A stretch of DNA of 64,000 bases from Nostoc sp. ATCC 43529. Lineage in GTDB: Bacteria; Cyanobacteriota; Cyanobacteriia; Cyanobacteriales; Nostocaceae. The position numbers and the translations under genes are program-made. Position 1 is the stretch's first letter. Each line of letters starts with the position of its first letter. Location: NCBI GenBank assembly GCA_003326205.1, contig LWTK01000094.1, forward strand, positions 124,001 through 188,000, read 5' to 3'. Below the pieces are notes generated by a model that saw nothing but the letters and a program-made list of their open reading frames with translations, did not search any database and had not been told where the DNA came from. Shown piece after piece: positions 40,913-51,866 of this stretch.

Positions 40913-41182
40913 CCCATGAGTTGGACAGGGAGGAGCAGAAATAGAGCGATCTAGCCAACCAACTGCTTGTTCTAGTCTGGCTTGGGCTTCTTGTGGTTGA
41001 TTGTTTAAAAGATAAACAAGAGCTGCTGCTAGTTGTTCGCTGGCGCGGGAATTGCGGTTAGACTTGAGGCGATGCCAATCTTCAGGAGAAATGCTCAGTC
41101 TCTGCATTAGAGCTTGGGCTAGTTCTAAAGTACTAAATTCACTGAGTTGACTGGTTTTCGGCAGCTGTGCAGATTGAGACAT
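40904..41182 (-). CDS. Small hypothetical protein
   Basis: 92 aa (TLELAQALMQRLSISPEDWHRLKSNRNSRASEQLAAALVYLLNNQPQEAQARLEQAVGWLDRSISAPPCPTHGKS); natural composition. Confidence 0.6.
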   Translation of the reverse strand: MSQSAQLPKTSQLSEFSTLELAQALMQRLSISPEDWHRLKSNRNSRASEQLAAALVYLLNNQPQEAQARLEQAVGWLDRSISAPPCPTHGKS

Positions 41183-41194
41183 AATTTAAAGTCC

Positions 41195-41462
41195 TTTGTC
41201 ATTAGTTATTAGTCATTTGTCATTTGTCATTAGTCTTCCTTTACAAAGTTCTGTACTCTTCCCCTAACAGAGGCGCTGTTGTTAGCTTACTTACAAAGTA
41301 GGGGTATCGGGTGGCGGAGTTAGACGTTCGCAAACACGGCGAATCACTACTCTATCGCAGCAAACCTGGTAAGAAACTTTGGGCTTTGTCATTTGTCCAA
41401 AGTGCAATGACCTGTTTGACCAATGACTAATGACTAATGACAAATGACCAATGAGAAATGAC
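41195..41462. repeat. Inverted pair of heptanucleotide arrays (agtcatt)n ... (aatgact)n between divergent genes
   Basis: 41200-41236 cattagttattagtcatttgtcatttgtcattagtc and 41417-41462 ttgaccaatgactaatgactaatgacaaatgaccaatgagaaatgac. Confidence 0.8.
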
Positions 41463-41495
41463 AATTGACTTTTAATCTTAGTTTACTACTTGTAA

Positions 41496-41858
41496 ATGAA
41501 GCCGTCTCAACAATCACAACCGCCAGGGGAAAATCCGGAACCAGATTTAGAACAAGAAATCGAGGAAGTAGAGCGATCGCTCTTATCCTTGAGAGAACGT
41601 TACAATCAAGTACAGCGCGATCGTCAGCAAAAGGCTCAATCCCAGCAGCGTCAGGAGCAATTAAAGCGCCATAAATCCCAGACACCAGAAATTAAAGCAG
41701 AGTTACGGCAAATCAAACAGCAGTTGGAAATGCTAGAACTCAACTTAGAAAGTCAGTTATTTTCTTGGCGTAGTCTCAAAAAACCTTTCTGGCAGGCCGT
41801 CCGCTTTGGTGGAATGGGCGTTATCATAGGCTGGATATTAAAGTCATATGCTGGATAA
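41496..41858 (+). CDS. Coiled-coil plus C-terminal membrane-anchor hypothetical protein
   Basis: 120 aa; charged coiled-coil region (EIEEVERSLLSLRERYNQVQRDRQQKAQSQQ) and FGGMGVIIGWIL. Confidence 0.55.
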   Translation: MKPSQQSQPPGENPEPDLEQEIEEVERSLLSLRERYNQVQRDRQQKAQSQQRQEQLKRHKSQTPEIKAELRQIKQQLEMLELNLESQLFSWRSLKKPFWQAVRFGGMGVIIGWILKSYAG

Positions 41859-41930
41859 TGCCAATTTTGGATTTCAGATTTTTGGATTGGGTTAATGAGC
41901 TAACATTCTTTAATATCTTTAGTCCCTACG

Positions 41931-43346
41931 TTGACAAAATATAAGTTGCATAATATGGTAAATCGACGGATTGCAGAAATATTGCGAAGTGGTCAACCTG
42001 ATGAGTCTCTCCTAGTTCAAGGCTGGGTGAGGACAAAACGCGAGTCCAAAGGATTTGCTTTTATCGAAGTTAATGACGGCTCATCGCTAGCTAATTTGCA
42101 AGTCGTCATCAATCAGGATTTGCCAGATTATGAAGCTACCTTGAAAAAACTGAATACCGGTGCTGCCGTTGAGGTGGCTGGGGTGTTGGTGGCTTCTTTG
42201 GGTAAAGGACAGCGAATTGAGTTGAAAGCAGAATCTGTAAAAGTCTACGGAGAAGCCGATCCCGATACATATCCTCTGCAAAAGAAACGGCATTCCTTTG
42301 AGTTTCTGCGAACTATTGGACATCTGCGATCGCGTACTAATTCTTTTGGTGCAGTTTTTCGAGTGAGAAATGCTTGTTCGACAGCAATTCACCAATTCTT
42401 CCAAGAAAGAGGTTTTTTGTGGGTACACACACCCATCATCACTGCTAGCGATTGTGAAGGTGCGGGCGAACTTTTTAGCGTTACTAGTTTGGATTTAAAA
42501 AATATTCCCCGCACAGATAATCAAGCAGTAGATTACAGCCAAGACTTTTTTGCTAAACCTACATATTTAACAGTTAGCGGTCAGCTGGAAGCGGAAATCA
42601 TGGCGATGGCGTTTAGCAACGTCTACACATTTGGCCCTACCTTCCGCGCAGAAAATTCTAATACTTCGCGTCACTTAGCCGAATTTTGGATGGTTGAGCC
42701 AGAAATGGCTTTTTGTGACTTAGAAGGCGATATGGATTTAGCTGAAGCATTTCTCAAACATATCTTTAACTATGTTTTGGAAACTTGCCCAGAAGACATG
42801 GAATTTTTCAATCAGCGCATTGATAATTCTGTGTTGGCAACAGCCGATAATATTATTAACAATCAATTTGAACGCTTAACTTACACAGCAGCGATCGCAC
42901 TTTTAGAAAAAGCCGATGTCAAATTTGAATATCCTGTCAGCTGGGGCTTAGATTTACAATCAGAACACGAACGTTATTTGGCTGAACAATTATTTAAAAA
43001 GCCAGTAATCGTCACAGATTATCCAGCAAAAATTAAAGCTTTTTATATGCGCTTGAACGACGACGAAAAAACCGTCCGCGCAATGGATATTCTCGCGCCG
43101 AAAATTGGCGAAATTATTGGTGGTTCCCAACGGGAAGAACGCTTAGAAGTTCTTGAACGTCGGGTAATAGCGCAAGGAATGAAGCCAGAAGATTTATGGT
43201 GGTATCTAGATTTGCGTCGTTATGGTACTGTTCCTCACGCTGGTTTTGGTTTGGGTTTTGAACGACTCGTGCAATTCATCACCGGAATGGCCAATATTCG
43301 TGATGTGATTCCCTTCCCGCGTACACCGCAAAGTGCCGAGTTTTAG
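41931..43346 (+). CDS. asnS: Asparaginyl-tRNA synthetase (start likely ATG 41955, [10 protein letters not shown])
   Basis: Class II motifs; [120 protein letters not shown]. Confidence 0.96.
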   Translation: MTKYKLHNMVNRRIAEILRSGQPDESLLVQGWVRTKRESKGFAFIEVNDGSSLANLQVVINQDLPDYEATLKKLNTGAAVEVAGVLVASLGKGQRIELKAESVKVYGEADPDTYPLQKKRHSFEFLRTIGHLRSRTNSFGAVFRVRNACSTAIHQFFQERGFLWVHTPIITASDCEGAGELFSVTSLDLKNIPRTDNQAVDYSQDFFAKPTYLTVSGQLEAEIMAMAFSNVYTFGPTFRAENSNTSRHLAEFWMVEPEMAFCDLEGDMDLAEAFLKHIFNYVLETCPEDMEFFNQRIDNSVLATADNIINNQFERLTYTAAIALLEKADVKFEYPVSWGLDLQSEHERYLAEQLFKKPVIVTDYPAKIKAFYMRLNDDEKTVRAMDILAPKIGEIIGGSQREERLEVLERRVIAQGMKPEDLWWYLDLRRYGTVPHAGFGLGFERLVQFITGMANIRDVIPFPRTPQSAEF

Positions 43347-43417
43347 TTTCAAAACAAGGAAGCAGAAATCGCATCCACACAAACCAAGTCCATCTGGATG
43401 GACTAATAAAAACTTTG

Positions 43418-43440
43418 AAACCCGCGAATGCGGGTTTTAT
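43418..43440 (+). terminator. Rho-independent terminator of asnS
   Basis: aaacccgc-gaat-gcgggttttatttg; a second hairpin agtccatc-tg-gatggact lies at 43387-43404. Confidence 0.75.
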
Positions 43441-43555
43441 TTGTATATCAGTGTATTTTATCAAGTAATTAATTAAAACTAATTTTTTTGAATTTCCTGT
43501 TGTAAAACTTGAATTTGCTCAATAGATAATATCAAGTCCGGATAATCACTTACGA

Positions 43556-44637
43556 TTAAACTCCAATCTGAAGCCACCAATGAAAACCCGTTAACCCGCG
43601 AATTAAATCTTGCTGTTGAAGTAAAGACTGACAGCGATGAAATAAAATATTCTCCAAATCATTAAGTGAGTTAAACGATTGATTAGCAAGTGGTTCATCC
43701 ACCAAAGTCCACAACCTTTCTGCAGGCTGTAACTCAGGTGAGTGAGAAGGCAAAAATGTTAAATGTAGTCCTTCAGGAATCTGTAAATTTTTGCTGGTAT
43801 GCCAGCCAGCACGGTCAACCGCTAATAAAATGTGTTTATTTGTACCTAATCCAAATTCACGAGCAAAATCCGCCAAAACCTGATTAAACAATTCTGTGTT
43901 CACGTAAGGCAGAATCCATGCCTTAGTTTCTCCTGTTTTGGGATGTACAAAAGCATACAACCATAACCATTTAAACCGCCAATGGACATCAGCAATTGGT
44001 GTTTCCCCTTCCGGTACATAAACTCGTCGCAAAATTGGTTTGAGTCCTAAACGATGTTCATCTTCACACCACAACTGAACTTCTGCGTCCGGATAGGTAG
44101 TTTGAATTTGTTCTACTTCTGTGGCGAGTTTTTTTTCCAGGCTTCTTGCTCAAAATAATCACTTTTTGTGTGTGATGGGCGGGGTACTCTGAGTCTAAAA
44201 GTCATCTCCCGTAATATCTCCCATCCCCTCTGTCGGCTGATACGAGTTCCTGTCGCTTCAGTTAACCAATCTGCCACCTTCCTACCATTCCATAATCCTC
44301 CATCCGGTGCTTTTTCTTGTAATACCTGCCATAACTGTGCTTGCTCGATATCATCTACTAGTGGCTGTGTTCCTTGGTTTAACTGTCTGCGTAGGCGAAA
44401 CCCGCCGAAGGCATCGCCTAATCCTTCTGTGCCCAACTCGTTGTATCTTTTTACCAATGCGTATATCCATGTCCTACTGTAGCCTGTAATTTCCTCTACT
44501 TGTTCGGTTTTTCTTCCTTGTGCTAATAACCAGATAATCTGATACTGACGGCTTTCTATCCCATCTTTGGCTTGACGGTAACGTTCTTCTAGCTCTTCTG
44601 GACTCAGATGTGCGGCTACACTAATTCGTTTTGGCAT
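43556..44637 (-). mobile_element. IS630-family transposase encoded in two overlapping frames (likely -1 frameshift)
   Basis: ORF A 44113..44637 (HTH domain) and ORF B 43556..44074 plus upstream frame (LWCEDEHRLGLKP, LLAVDRAGWHTSK, FLPSHSPELQPAERLW: DDE catalytic region). Junction contains A_AAA_AAC on the minus strand. Confidence 0.9.
44388..44420. repeat. In-frame REP-like hairpin repeat within the transposase
   Basis: tgcgtaggcgaaacccgccgaaggcatcgccta: 7-bp perfect arms taggcga/tcgccta; encodes (G)DAFGGFRLRR(Q). Confidence 0.65.
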
Positions 44638-44640
44638 TAG

Positions 44641-44982
44641 TCATCGAAAGCACTCATTACTTTTATCGTAAGCGATTTCCCGGACATGATATAATTCAGT
44701 AACTTGAGCAATTTGCTCTAAACTCATTCCAATTCGCAACAAATTTAAAGCCAACTTTCTTATTGTTTCTGCTTTACCTTCCGCTTTACCTTTGGCTTCG
44801 CCTTCTTCTAGGATTTGTTGATAAATGACTGATTCAGGCATAATCTCACTCCTTAAGATCTTGCTAATTAAATTTTTATTTAATACTAGACCTGCTAGAA
44901 TGCCACTAGCAGCAGCTATATTTCTTTGTAGTTGGCGATCGCTAATTCCTTCAACTGCGATCGCTACTTGGGTTAATACCAT
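44641..44982 (-). pseudogene. C-terminal fragment of an Rpn/DUF4351-type protein
   Basis: RNIAAASGILAGLVLNKNLISKILRSEIMPESVIYQQILEEGEAKGKAEGKAETIRKLALNLL resembles the C-terminal part of the 49716..50528 protein; N-terminal nuclease domain missing. Confidence 0.65.
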
Positions 44983-45178
44983 TGCTTAACCCAACCTAAG
45001 TTGACGAACAACAGCCTACACGCTTTACATTCGAGATTTTAAACTTTGGAAAGAGAATTTATCAGTTCCCAAATCCATATAAAAAAGTAGAGGCACAACG
45101 TTCGTTGTACCCCTACAGATTGTTTAATATTTAATTAGATTTAAGATGAATATAAAATAACTATTTAGGTCGTTGCTA

Positions 45179-45301
45179 CTAGTAGTCTATCGCATTAGTT
45201 CTGATAGGTAAATAAGTTTGTAGTTAGGACTTTAGTCCTTGATTTTTAAGCACTGAAGTGCTTACTACAAACTCATCAAAATTAATGCGATGAACCACTA
45301 G
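45179..45301. mobile_element. MITE-like element with imperfect TIRs
   Basis: Ends ctagtagtctatcgcattagttctgat / ctagtggttcatcgcattaattttgat (reverse complement of right end), internal nested hairpins tttgtagt..actacaaa, aggactttagtcct, agcactgaagtgct. Confidence 0.75.
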
Positions 45302-45386
45302 ATTATCAGCAACCCTTCATCTTTATTCACATTCCTGGTTTGCATTGAGTATCGAATAGGAACCTAGAATGGCAATTACAGATATT

Positions 45387-45632
45387 TTAAATAATAGATG
45401 CACCTAAACTCGGATTCAGGTTCGCATTCCCAAAGATTTGAATGAGATAACCAGCTATTTCACACTGGTTTCTCACTATTGCTTCATAATTCTTATTGCT
45501 CTGCTGAGGCAAGCGCAAACATACCAGAATATAGTTGTTTCGACTTGGAACTACGAGGAACAACTTTCCAGATTGAAAGCGCTTTAACCTCTTGCTAGAT
45601 GAACTGGATTTAGAAATTTTGGATCGACCCAA
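45387..45632 (-). CDS. Hypothetical ORF (weak)
   Basis: 81 aa; no recognisable domain; may be a fragment. Confidence 0.25.
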   Translation of the reverse strand: MGRSKISKSSSSSKRLKRFQSGKLFLVVPSRNNYILVCLRLPQQSNKNYEAIVRNQCEIAGYLIQIFGNANLNPSLGASII

Positions 45633-45659
45633 TCCTGAAGAAGATGGATGGTAAATTTA

Positions 45660-45719
45660 GTTAGAAGTTAGGAGTTAGGAGTTAAAAAATTCATAACTCT
45701 TAACTTTTAACTCCTAACT
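45660..45719. repeat. Facing heptanucleotide arrays downstream of the response-regulator gene
   Basis: agttagaagttaggagttaggagttaaaaaattcataactcttaacttttaactcctaact. Confidence 0.8.
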
Positions 45720-45723
45720 GGAT

Positions 45724-46404
45724 TTATGCCATTTGATTCTCAATCGCCCACCGCGCTAGTTCAGTGCGGTTGTGGAGATTGGTTTTGCCCAACATGTTGG
45801 ACACATGGCTTTCAACCGTACGCTGACTAACGTTAAGTTCTTCAGCAATTTCTCGGTTAGCTAAACCCCTAGCTACAAACTGGACTACTTTCAGTTCGGT
45901 TGGGGTTAATTGGACATCAAAAGGAACTTGAATGCGGGAACCGTTTTCGCCTCCTTTTGCTTGGTGTTCTTTCCAACGGATAGTTTGTTTCAGCGAGGAC
46001 TCAACTTGGGCTACGAGTTCTTCTGGTTCAAAAGGCTTGACCATATAAACATCAGCACCTTTGTTTAGACCTTTAACTCGGTCTGCACTTTGTCCTTTTG
46101 CTGAAAGGAAAAGAACTGGAATCCAGCTGGTGCGTTCGTTTTGCCGGACTTGTTCCACAAAAGTATATCCGTCCATTTCCGGCATCATCACATCGCAGAT
46201 GATCATGTCTGGAACATCCTGCTCTAAAATTTCCAGAGCTTCGCGTCCATTTTCGGCGGTGATGACTTCATATCCTCGGAATTCTAAGTAATCCTTCACC
46301 AGCAAGATGAGGTTAGGGTCATCATCAATCAATAGAAGTCGTTTGTGATCTTTCATGCTGGGCTCTTTCATAGCAGTGGCACTTGTCGCGCTTCGGTCCA
46401 TCAA
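45724..46404 (-). CDS. NarL/LuxR-type response regulator (REC + HTH)
   Basis: REC: LLLIDDDPNLILLVKDYLEFRGYEVITAENGREALEILEQDVPDMIICDVMMPEMDGY; HTH: LTPTELKVVQFVARGLANREIAEELNVSQRTVESHVSNMLGKTNLHNRTELARWAIEN. Confidence 0.95.
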   Translation of the reverse strand: MMDRSATSATAMKEPSMKDHKRLLLIDDDPNLILLVKDYLEFRGYEVITAENGREALEILEQDVPDMIICDVMMPEMDGYTFVEQVRQNERTSWIPVLFLSAKGQSADRVKGLNKGADVYMVKPFEPEELVAQVESSLKQTIRWKEHQAKGGENGSRIQVPFDVQLTPTELKVVQFVARGLANREIAEELNVSQRTVESHVSNMLGKTNLHNRTELARWAIENQMA

Positions 46405-46729
46405 GGTCTTGAATATTTATCCTCTATGGTGGGTTATGTGAGATGTTGTCCTTTTGTCTACTTAACTTGCCTTTGCTGTCTCAAGTCTCAAAAATGCCGA
46501 GCACTTTCAAGAGACTACTAGCTCGATAGCAAAAGTCCAGCAAGGATACGTATAGCAGTAGTATCTATAATGCGCTATTATATATCGCTTTGAAAGGGGC
46601 GGGGTAAAAAACACTGATTAAATAATAATCCTTCTGACTCACTAGTTAAGTATTGGCTTAAAGATGACCCTACCTCAAAACCAACCCGCACTTTCTTAAA
46701 GCTTACTGCTATAACATATCCTTCGGTTG

Positions 46730-47206
46730 TTAAGCCTCTATAAGATGTTCGCAAGATACCAGGGAAGTTTCTGGCAAAGGATGGGTTAAAAATGCATATT
46801 CTTCAACCGCCATTATGCCTATTAAGTGTTCTTGAACGATCCGCTCAATAACTTCCGAGTTTGCTTGGCGATACCAGACCCCATCAGGGTAGACCACCAT
46901 TATGAGTCCAGAACCACAAACCTGCAAGCAATTGGCTCTAGTTCTGAAGACGCAAATGGGATGACTTGCTTGCGGCTTGTTGAGTTTTAGCTCTTTAAGT
47001 CGCTTTTTTAAGTACTCCCAAGATTCCAGACTAGCTGGTTTTGAGCAGCAGCAGTTAGGAGTTGTTTGGTCAGCACAAATCAAAATATTTTGCTGAATTT
47101 TTGGCGCTCCTAAACTTTCTACACAATTACTCAGAGCTTTATGTTCAAGAGGCTTGGTGGTTTTCGGGATTTGATGGCTTTTCTGGATCACTTTATTGTT
47201 ACTCAT
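46730..47206 (-). CDS. (2Fe-2S) thioredoxin-like ferredoxin domain protein
   Basis: ILICADQTTPNCCCSKPASLESWEYLKKRLKEL...VFRTRANCLQVCGSGLIMVVYPDGVWYRQ. Confidence 0.85.
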   Translation of the reverse strand: MSNNKVIQKSHQIPKTTKPLEHKALSNCVESLGAPKIQQNILICADQTTPNCCCSKPASLESWEYLKKRLKELKLNKPQASHPICVFRTRANCLQVCGSGLIMVVYPDGVWYRQANSEVIERIVQEHLIGIMAVEEYAFLTHPLPETSLVSCEHLIEA

Positions 47207-47507
47207 CGAGCGGCTCCCTGATTACAGTTCTATAACAATTTCCAAGCTTTGCAAATAAAGTTTACTGAGATGGTTACTGGGGATTGGCGATTGGGGATTG
47301 GGCATAGGGACTAGGTACTAGGAAACAAGCTCATATCCCATGCCCTATGCCCCATGCCCTATTCCCTATAAAAATATTCGTAGCTTCCGCAACAGAACCC
47401 GAAGGATAAAAATAATTAAGCATTTATACTTAAGTACGCCCCAGAGATTCTAGTTCGGGAACCCGTACTTAAGAAATTCTTGCCATTGGACGCTGCTTTT
47501 GGGTAGA

Positions 47508-47534
47508 TTAGCACTCAGGAGTTGAGAGTGCTAA
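47508..47534 (+). promoter_or_regulatory. CIRCE element (HrcA operator) upstream of groES
   Basis: TTAGCACTC-aggagttga-GAGTGCTAA: exact consensus arms with 9-nt spacer. Confidence 0.97.
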
Positions 47535-47550
47535 CTCTGGAGAAAATCAT

Positions 47551-47862
47551 ATGGCAGCAATATCTCTAACCGTTTCTACAGTAAAACCTTTGGGCGATCG
47601 CGTTTTCGTAAAAGTGAGCGCCTCTGAAGAAAAGACCGCAGGTGGTCTGTATTTGCCCGATACCGCCAAAGAAAAGCCCCAAGTAGGCGAAGTAGTCGCC
47701 CTTGGCCCTGGCAAGCGTAATGACGACGGTAGCCGTCAAGAATTGGAAATTAAAGTCGGTGATAAAGTTCTGTACTCTAAGTACGCCGGTACTGACATCA
47801 AACTCGGTACTGAAGAATATGTACTGCTTTCTGAAAAAGATATTTTAGCAGTCGTTATCTAA
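47551..47862 (+). CDS. groES: Co-chaperonin GroES
   Basis: [50 protein letters not shown]...[15 protein letters not shown]. Confidence 0.98.
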   Translation: MAAISLTVSTVKPLGDRVFVKVSASEEKTAGGLYLPDTAKEKPQVGEVVALGPGKRNDDGSRQELEIKVGDKVLYSKYAGTDIKLGTEEYVLLSEKDILAVVI

Positions 47863-47973
47863 CAGGCGAGTGGGGAATAGGGGATGGGAAATAGGAAAGA
47901 GTTTTCCCGATGCCCAATGCCCTGTTTGGCCAATGCCCAATTCAAAAAAAATTGACTTACTCCTTGGATTTAG

Positions 47974-49614
<1,641 letters not shown>

Positions 49615-49636
49615 TACTCTGTAGTCTGTTATTTGT

Positions 49637-49675
49637 AAAAACAGCTGCTTCCTTTGTGGAGGCGGCTGTTTTTTT
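49637..49675 (+). terminator. Rho-independent terminator of groESL
   Basis: aaaacagctgcttcctttgtggaggcggctgttttttt. Confidence 0.85.
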
Positions 49676-49715
49676 GTGTCACGCAGAGGCGCAGAGGCGC
49701 AGAGAGGAGGAAGAG

Positions 49716-50528
49716 GTGAGTTACGACAATGCTTGTAAATATTTAGCTGAACAGTACCCAGGTGAGTTTGTACGTTGGTTGCTTGGGGTGGAAGTACAAA
49801 AAATTGAAGTATTAAAAACTGAACTGACACTTGAACCAATTCGTGCAGATTCTGTGACATTTCTGCAAGCAGCTAACGAAATTTTGCATATTGAATTTCA
49901 AACTTTAGCGAAATCTAACCCACCGCTGAATTTCCGAATGCTTGATTATTCGGTGAGGTTGAAACGTCAATACCGATGTCGTGTGACTCAGGTATTAATC
50001 TTTTTGCAGGAAACTAGTAACGAGGTGGCTTTCACAGAAGAATATCGAGACGAGACAACGATTCACCAGTATCGGGTGGTTCGCCTGTGGGAACAAGATT
50101 CACAGCTATTTTTGGAAAATCCTGCACTTTTACCTCTAGCAAGTTTGACACGAACTAACTCACCACAAGCTTTACTGGCACAAGTAGCTGAACAAGTCGC
50201 TACAATTCCAGATAGAGAGCAGCGGCAAAATATTGCAAGTTGTGTAGAAATTTTGGCAGGTTTGCGATTTGACAAAGATTTGGTTCGTCAATTTTTACGG
50301 GAGGATATTATGAAAGAATCTGTAATTTATCAAGATATCGTTCAGAAGGAAGCGTTTAAATTAATTAGTCGTCAGCTTAAACGCCGTTTTGGTGATATTG
50401 ATGCATCATTAGTTGAGCAAGTTCGTAATTTATCTGCTGAAGAGTTAGAAGACTTGGCAGAAGAACTACTTGATTTTTCACAAGTAGCTGATTTAGTAGC
50501 TTGGTTAGAACAGCAAGAGTCAGCTTAA
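49716..50528 (+). CDS. Rpn/DUF4351-family putative transposase-like nuclease
   Basis: Likely GTG start at 49716 (VSYDNACKYLAEQYPGEFVRWLLGVEVQKIEVLKTELTLEPIRADSVTFLQAANEILHIEFQTLAKSNPPLNFRMLDYSVRL). Confidence 0.8.
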   Translation: MSYDNACKYLAEQYPGEFVRWLLGVEVQKIEVLKTELTLEPIRADSVTFLQAANEILHIEFQTLAKSNPPLNFRMLDYSVRLKRQYRCRVTQVLIFLQETSNEVAFTEEYRDETTIHQYRVVRLWEQDSQLFLENPALLPLASLTRTNSPQALLAQVAEQVATIPDREQRQNIASCVEILAGLRFDKDLVRQFLREDIMKESVIYQDIVQKEAFKLISRQLKRRFGDIDASLVEQVRNLSAEELEDLAEELLDFSQVADLVAWLEQQESA

Positions 50529-50575
50529 TCAAATTTTGAAAGCTGCTATTTGCAAGTTACGCTACCGTGACTAAA

Positions 50576-50746
50576 ATGATGCTTGCAGAAGCAGATCTTT
50601 ACGAATCCGATTATTACTTACGTATAGCTCAACTCAAACAATTAAGCTATGACTTGCAATCAAAATATAGATCAGCTTTAGCTCAAGAAGGAAAATATAT
50701 TCGCCAGAAATATCAAGATATGACAATCAAAATTTGGCGAACATAA
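50576..50746 (+). CDS. Possible small protein (56 aa)
   Basis: MMLAEADLYESDYYLRIAQLKQLSYDLQSKYRSALAQEGKYIRQKYQDMTIKIWRT; natural composition, below the ORF-track cutoff. Confidence 0.3.
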   Translation: MMLAEADLYESDYYLRIAQLKQLSYDLQSKYRSALAQEGKYIRQKYQDMTIKIWRT

Positions 50747-50823
50747 AAAATAAAAAGCAATAATTAATATTATTTATAAATTATTTTGTCTTGTAGTAGA
50801 GCATTGTTATAATAGTAAATTCT

Positions 50824-50936
50824 GCACTACATCACGAGTAATTTATAAAGCTTCAGCAACCGTCTGTCCTTGAGTAACTAAACCTTAAAGTTCATCATAT
50901 TTACTAAATAAATACCTTCTGACAATTTCTCAATGT
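50824..50936 (-). pseudogene. HicB-like antitoxin remnant
   Basis: Minus-strand fragments IEKLSEGIYL / KYDEL*GLVTQGQTVAEAL*ITRDVV, matching the HicB pattern (YDELPGxVTQGxTxxEALxxIR) with stops and a frameshift. Confidence 0.7.
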
Positions 50937-51083
50937 AAATGTTTAATAAACTTCACATTGTTGTACTTGCTGATTAGGTTTAGCTTAATTTATATCCTAT
51001 CGCTTTTGTAAAATGGAGGGATCGCACTACTTTAGACTTAATATAAATACTTAAGTAAATTTTTTTCTTTTGTCCAAAAATCC

Positions 51084-51866
51084 ATGAGCCAAAGTCATTC
51101 TGAAACAACTCCTCTACATACCCTAAACCCCCTCAACCGATTTTCCGATAGAGCAGATGATTATGTAAAATACCGACCAAGCTACCCCGCAGATGCAATT
51201 GATATTATTTTGGAAGGATTAGAAAAAAATTCACAAATTATAGCAGTAGATATTGGTGCAGGTACAGGAATTAGTTCAAGATTATTAGCTGAACGTGGAG
51301 TTAATGTCATTGCTATAGAACCAAATGCAGCTATGAGAGAAGCTGCCGAACCACACCCTTTACTAGAGTTTCGTGATGGAACGGCAGAATTTACTAAACT
51401 TGCGGATAAATCTGTTGATTTAGTTACTTGTTTTCAAGCTTTTCACTGGTTCAATCCAGAACCAGCCTTATCAGAATTTCATCGCATTTTAAAACCATCA
51501 GGACGCTTAGCGGTAGTGTGGAATAACCGGGATAAAGAAGATGCTTTAACCGCAGAATATAGCCAAATAGTCCGCGAAGCGTCTAACAATCATCCAGCAG
51601 AATCAAGGATGCAGTCAGTAGAGCCACTATTCGCAACTCCTCATTTTATCAACGTCCGTGAATATACTTTTACTTATAGACAACAGTTAGATTTAACTGG
51701 ACTTATTGGACGAGCAAAAAGCGTTTCTTATCTACCTAATGAAAATTTTTCAGACAACAAACTTATTGATAGTTTTCAAGAAATTTATCAGCGTTTTCGC
51801 GATGAAAATGGTTTTGTGTATCTGGTCTATCGTACTAGCGTACACCTTGGCGAAGCAGTTAATTAA
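51084..51866 (+). CDS. Class I SAM-dependent methyltransferase
   Basis: AVDIGAGTGISSRLLAERGVNVIAIEPNAAMREAA...VDLVTCFQAFHWFNPEPALSEFHRILKPSGRLAVVWNN. Confidence 0.92.
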   Translation: MSQSHSETTPLHTLNPLNRFSDRADDYVKYRPSYPADAIDIILEGLEKNSQIIAVDIGAGTGISSRLLAERGVNVIAIEPNAAMREAAEPHPLLEFRDGTAEFTKLADKSVDLVTCFQAFHWFNPEPALSEFHRILKPSGRLAVVWNNRDKEDALTAEYSQIVREASNNHPAESRMQSVEPLFATPHFINVREYTFTYRQQLDLTGLIGRAKSVSYLPNENFSDNKLIDSFQEIYQRFRDENGFVYLVYRTSVHLGEAVN

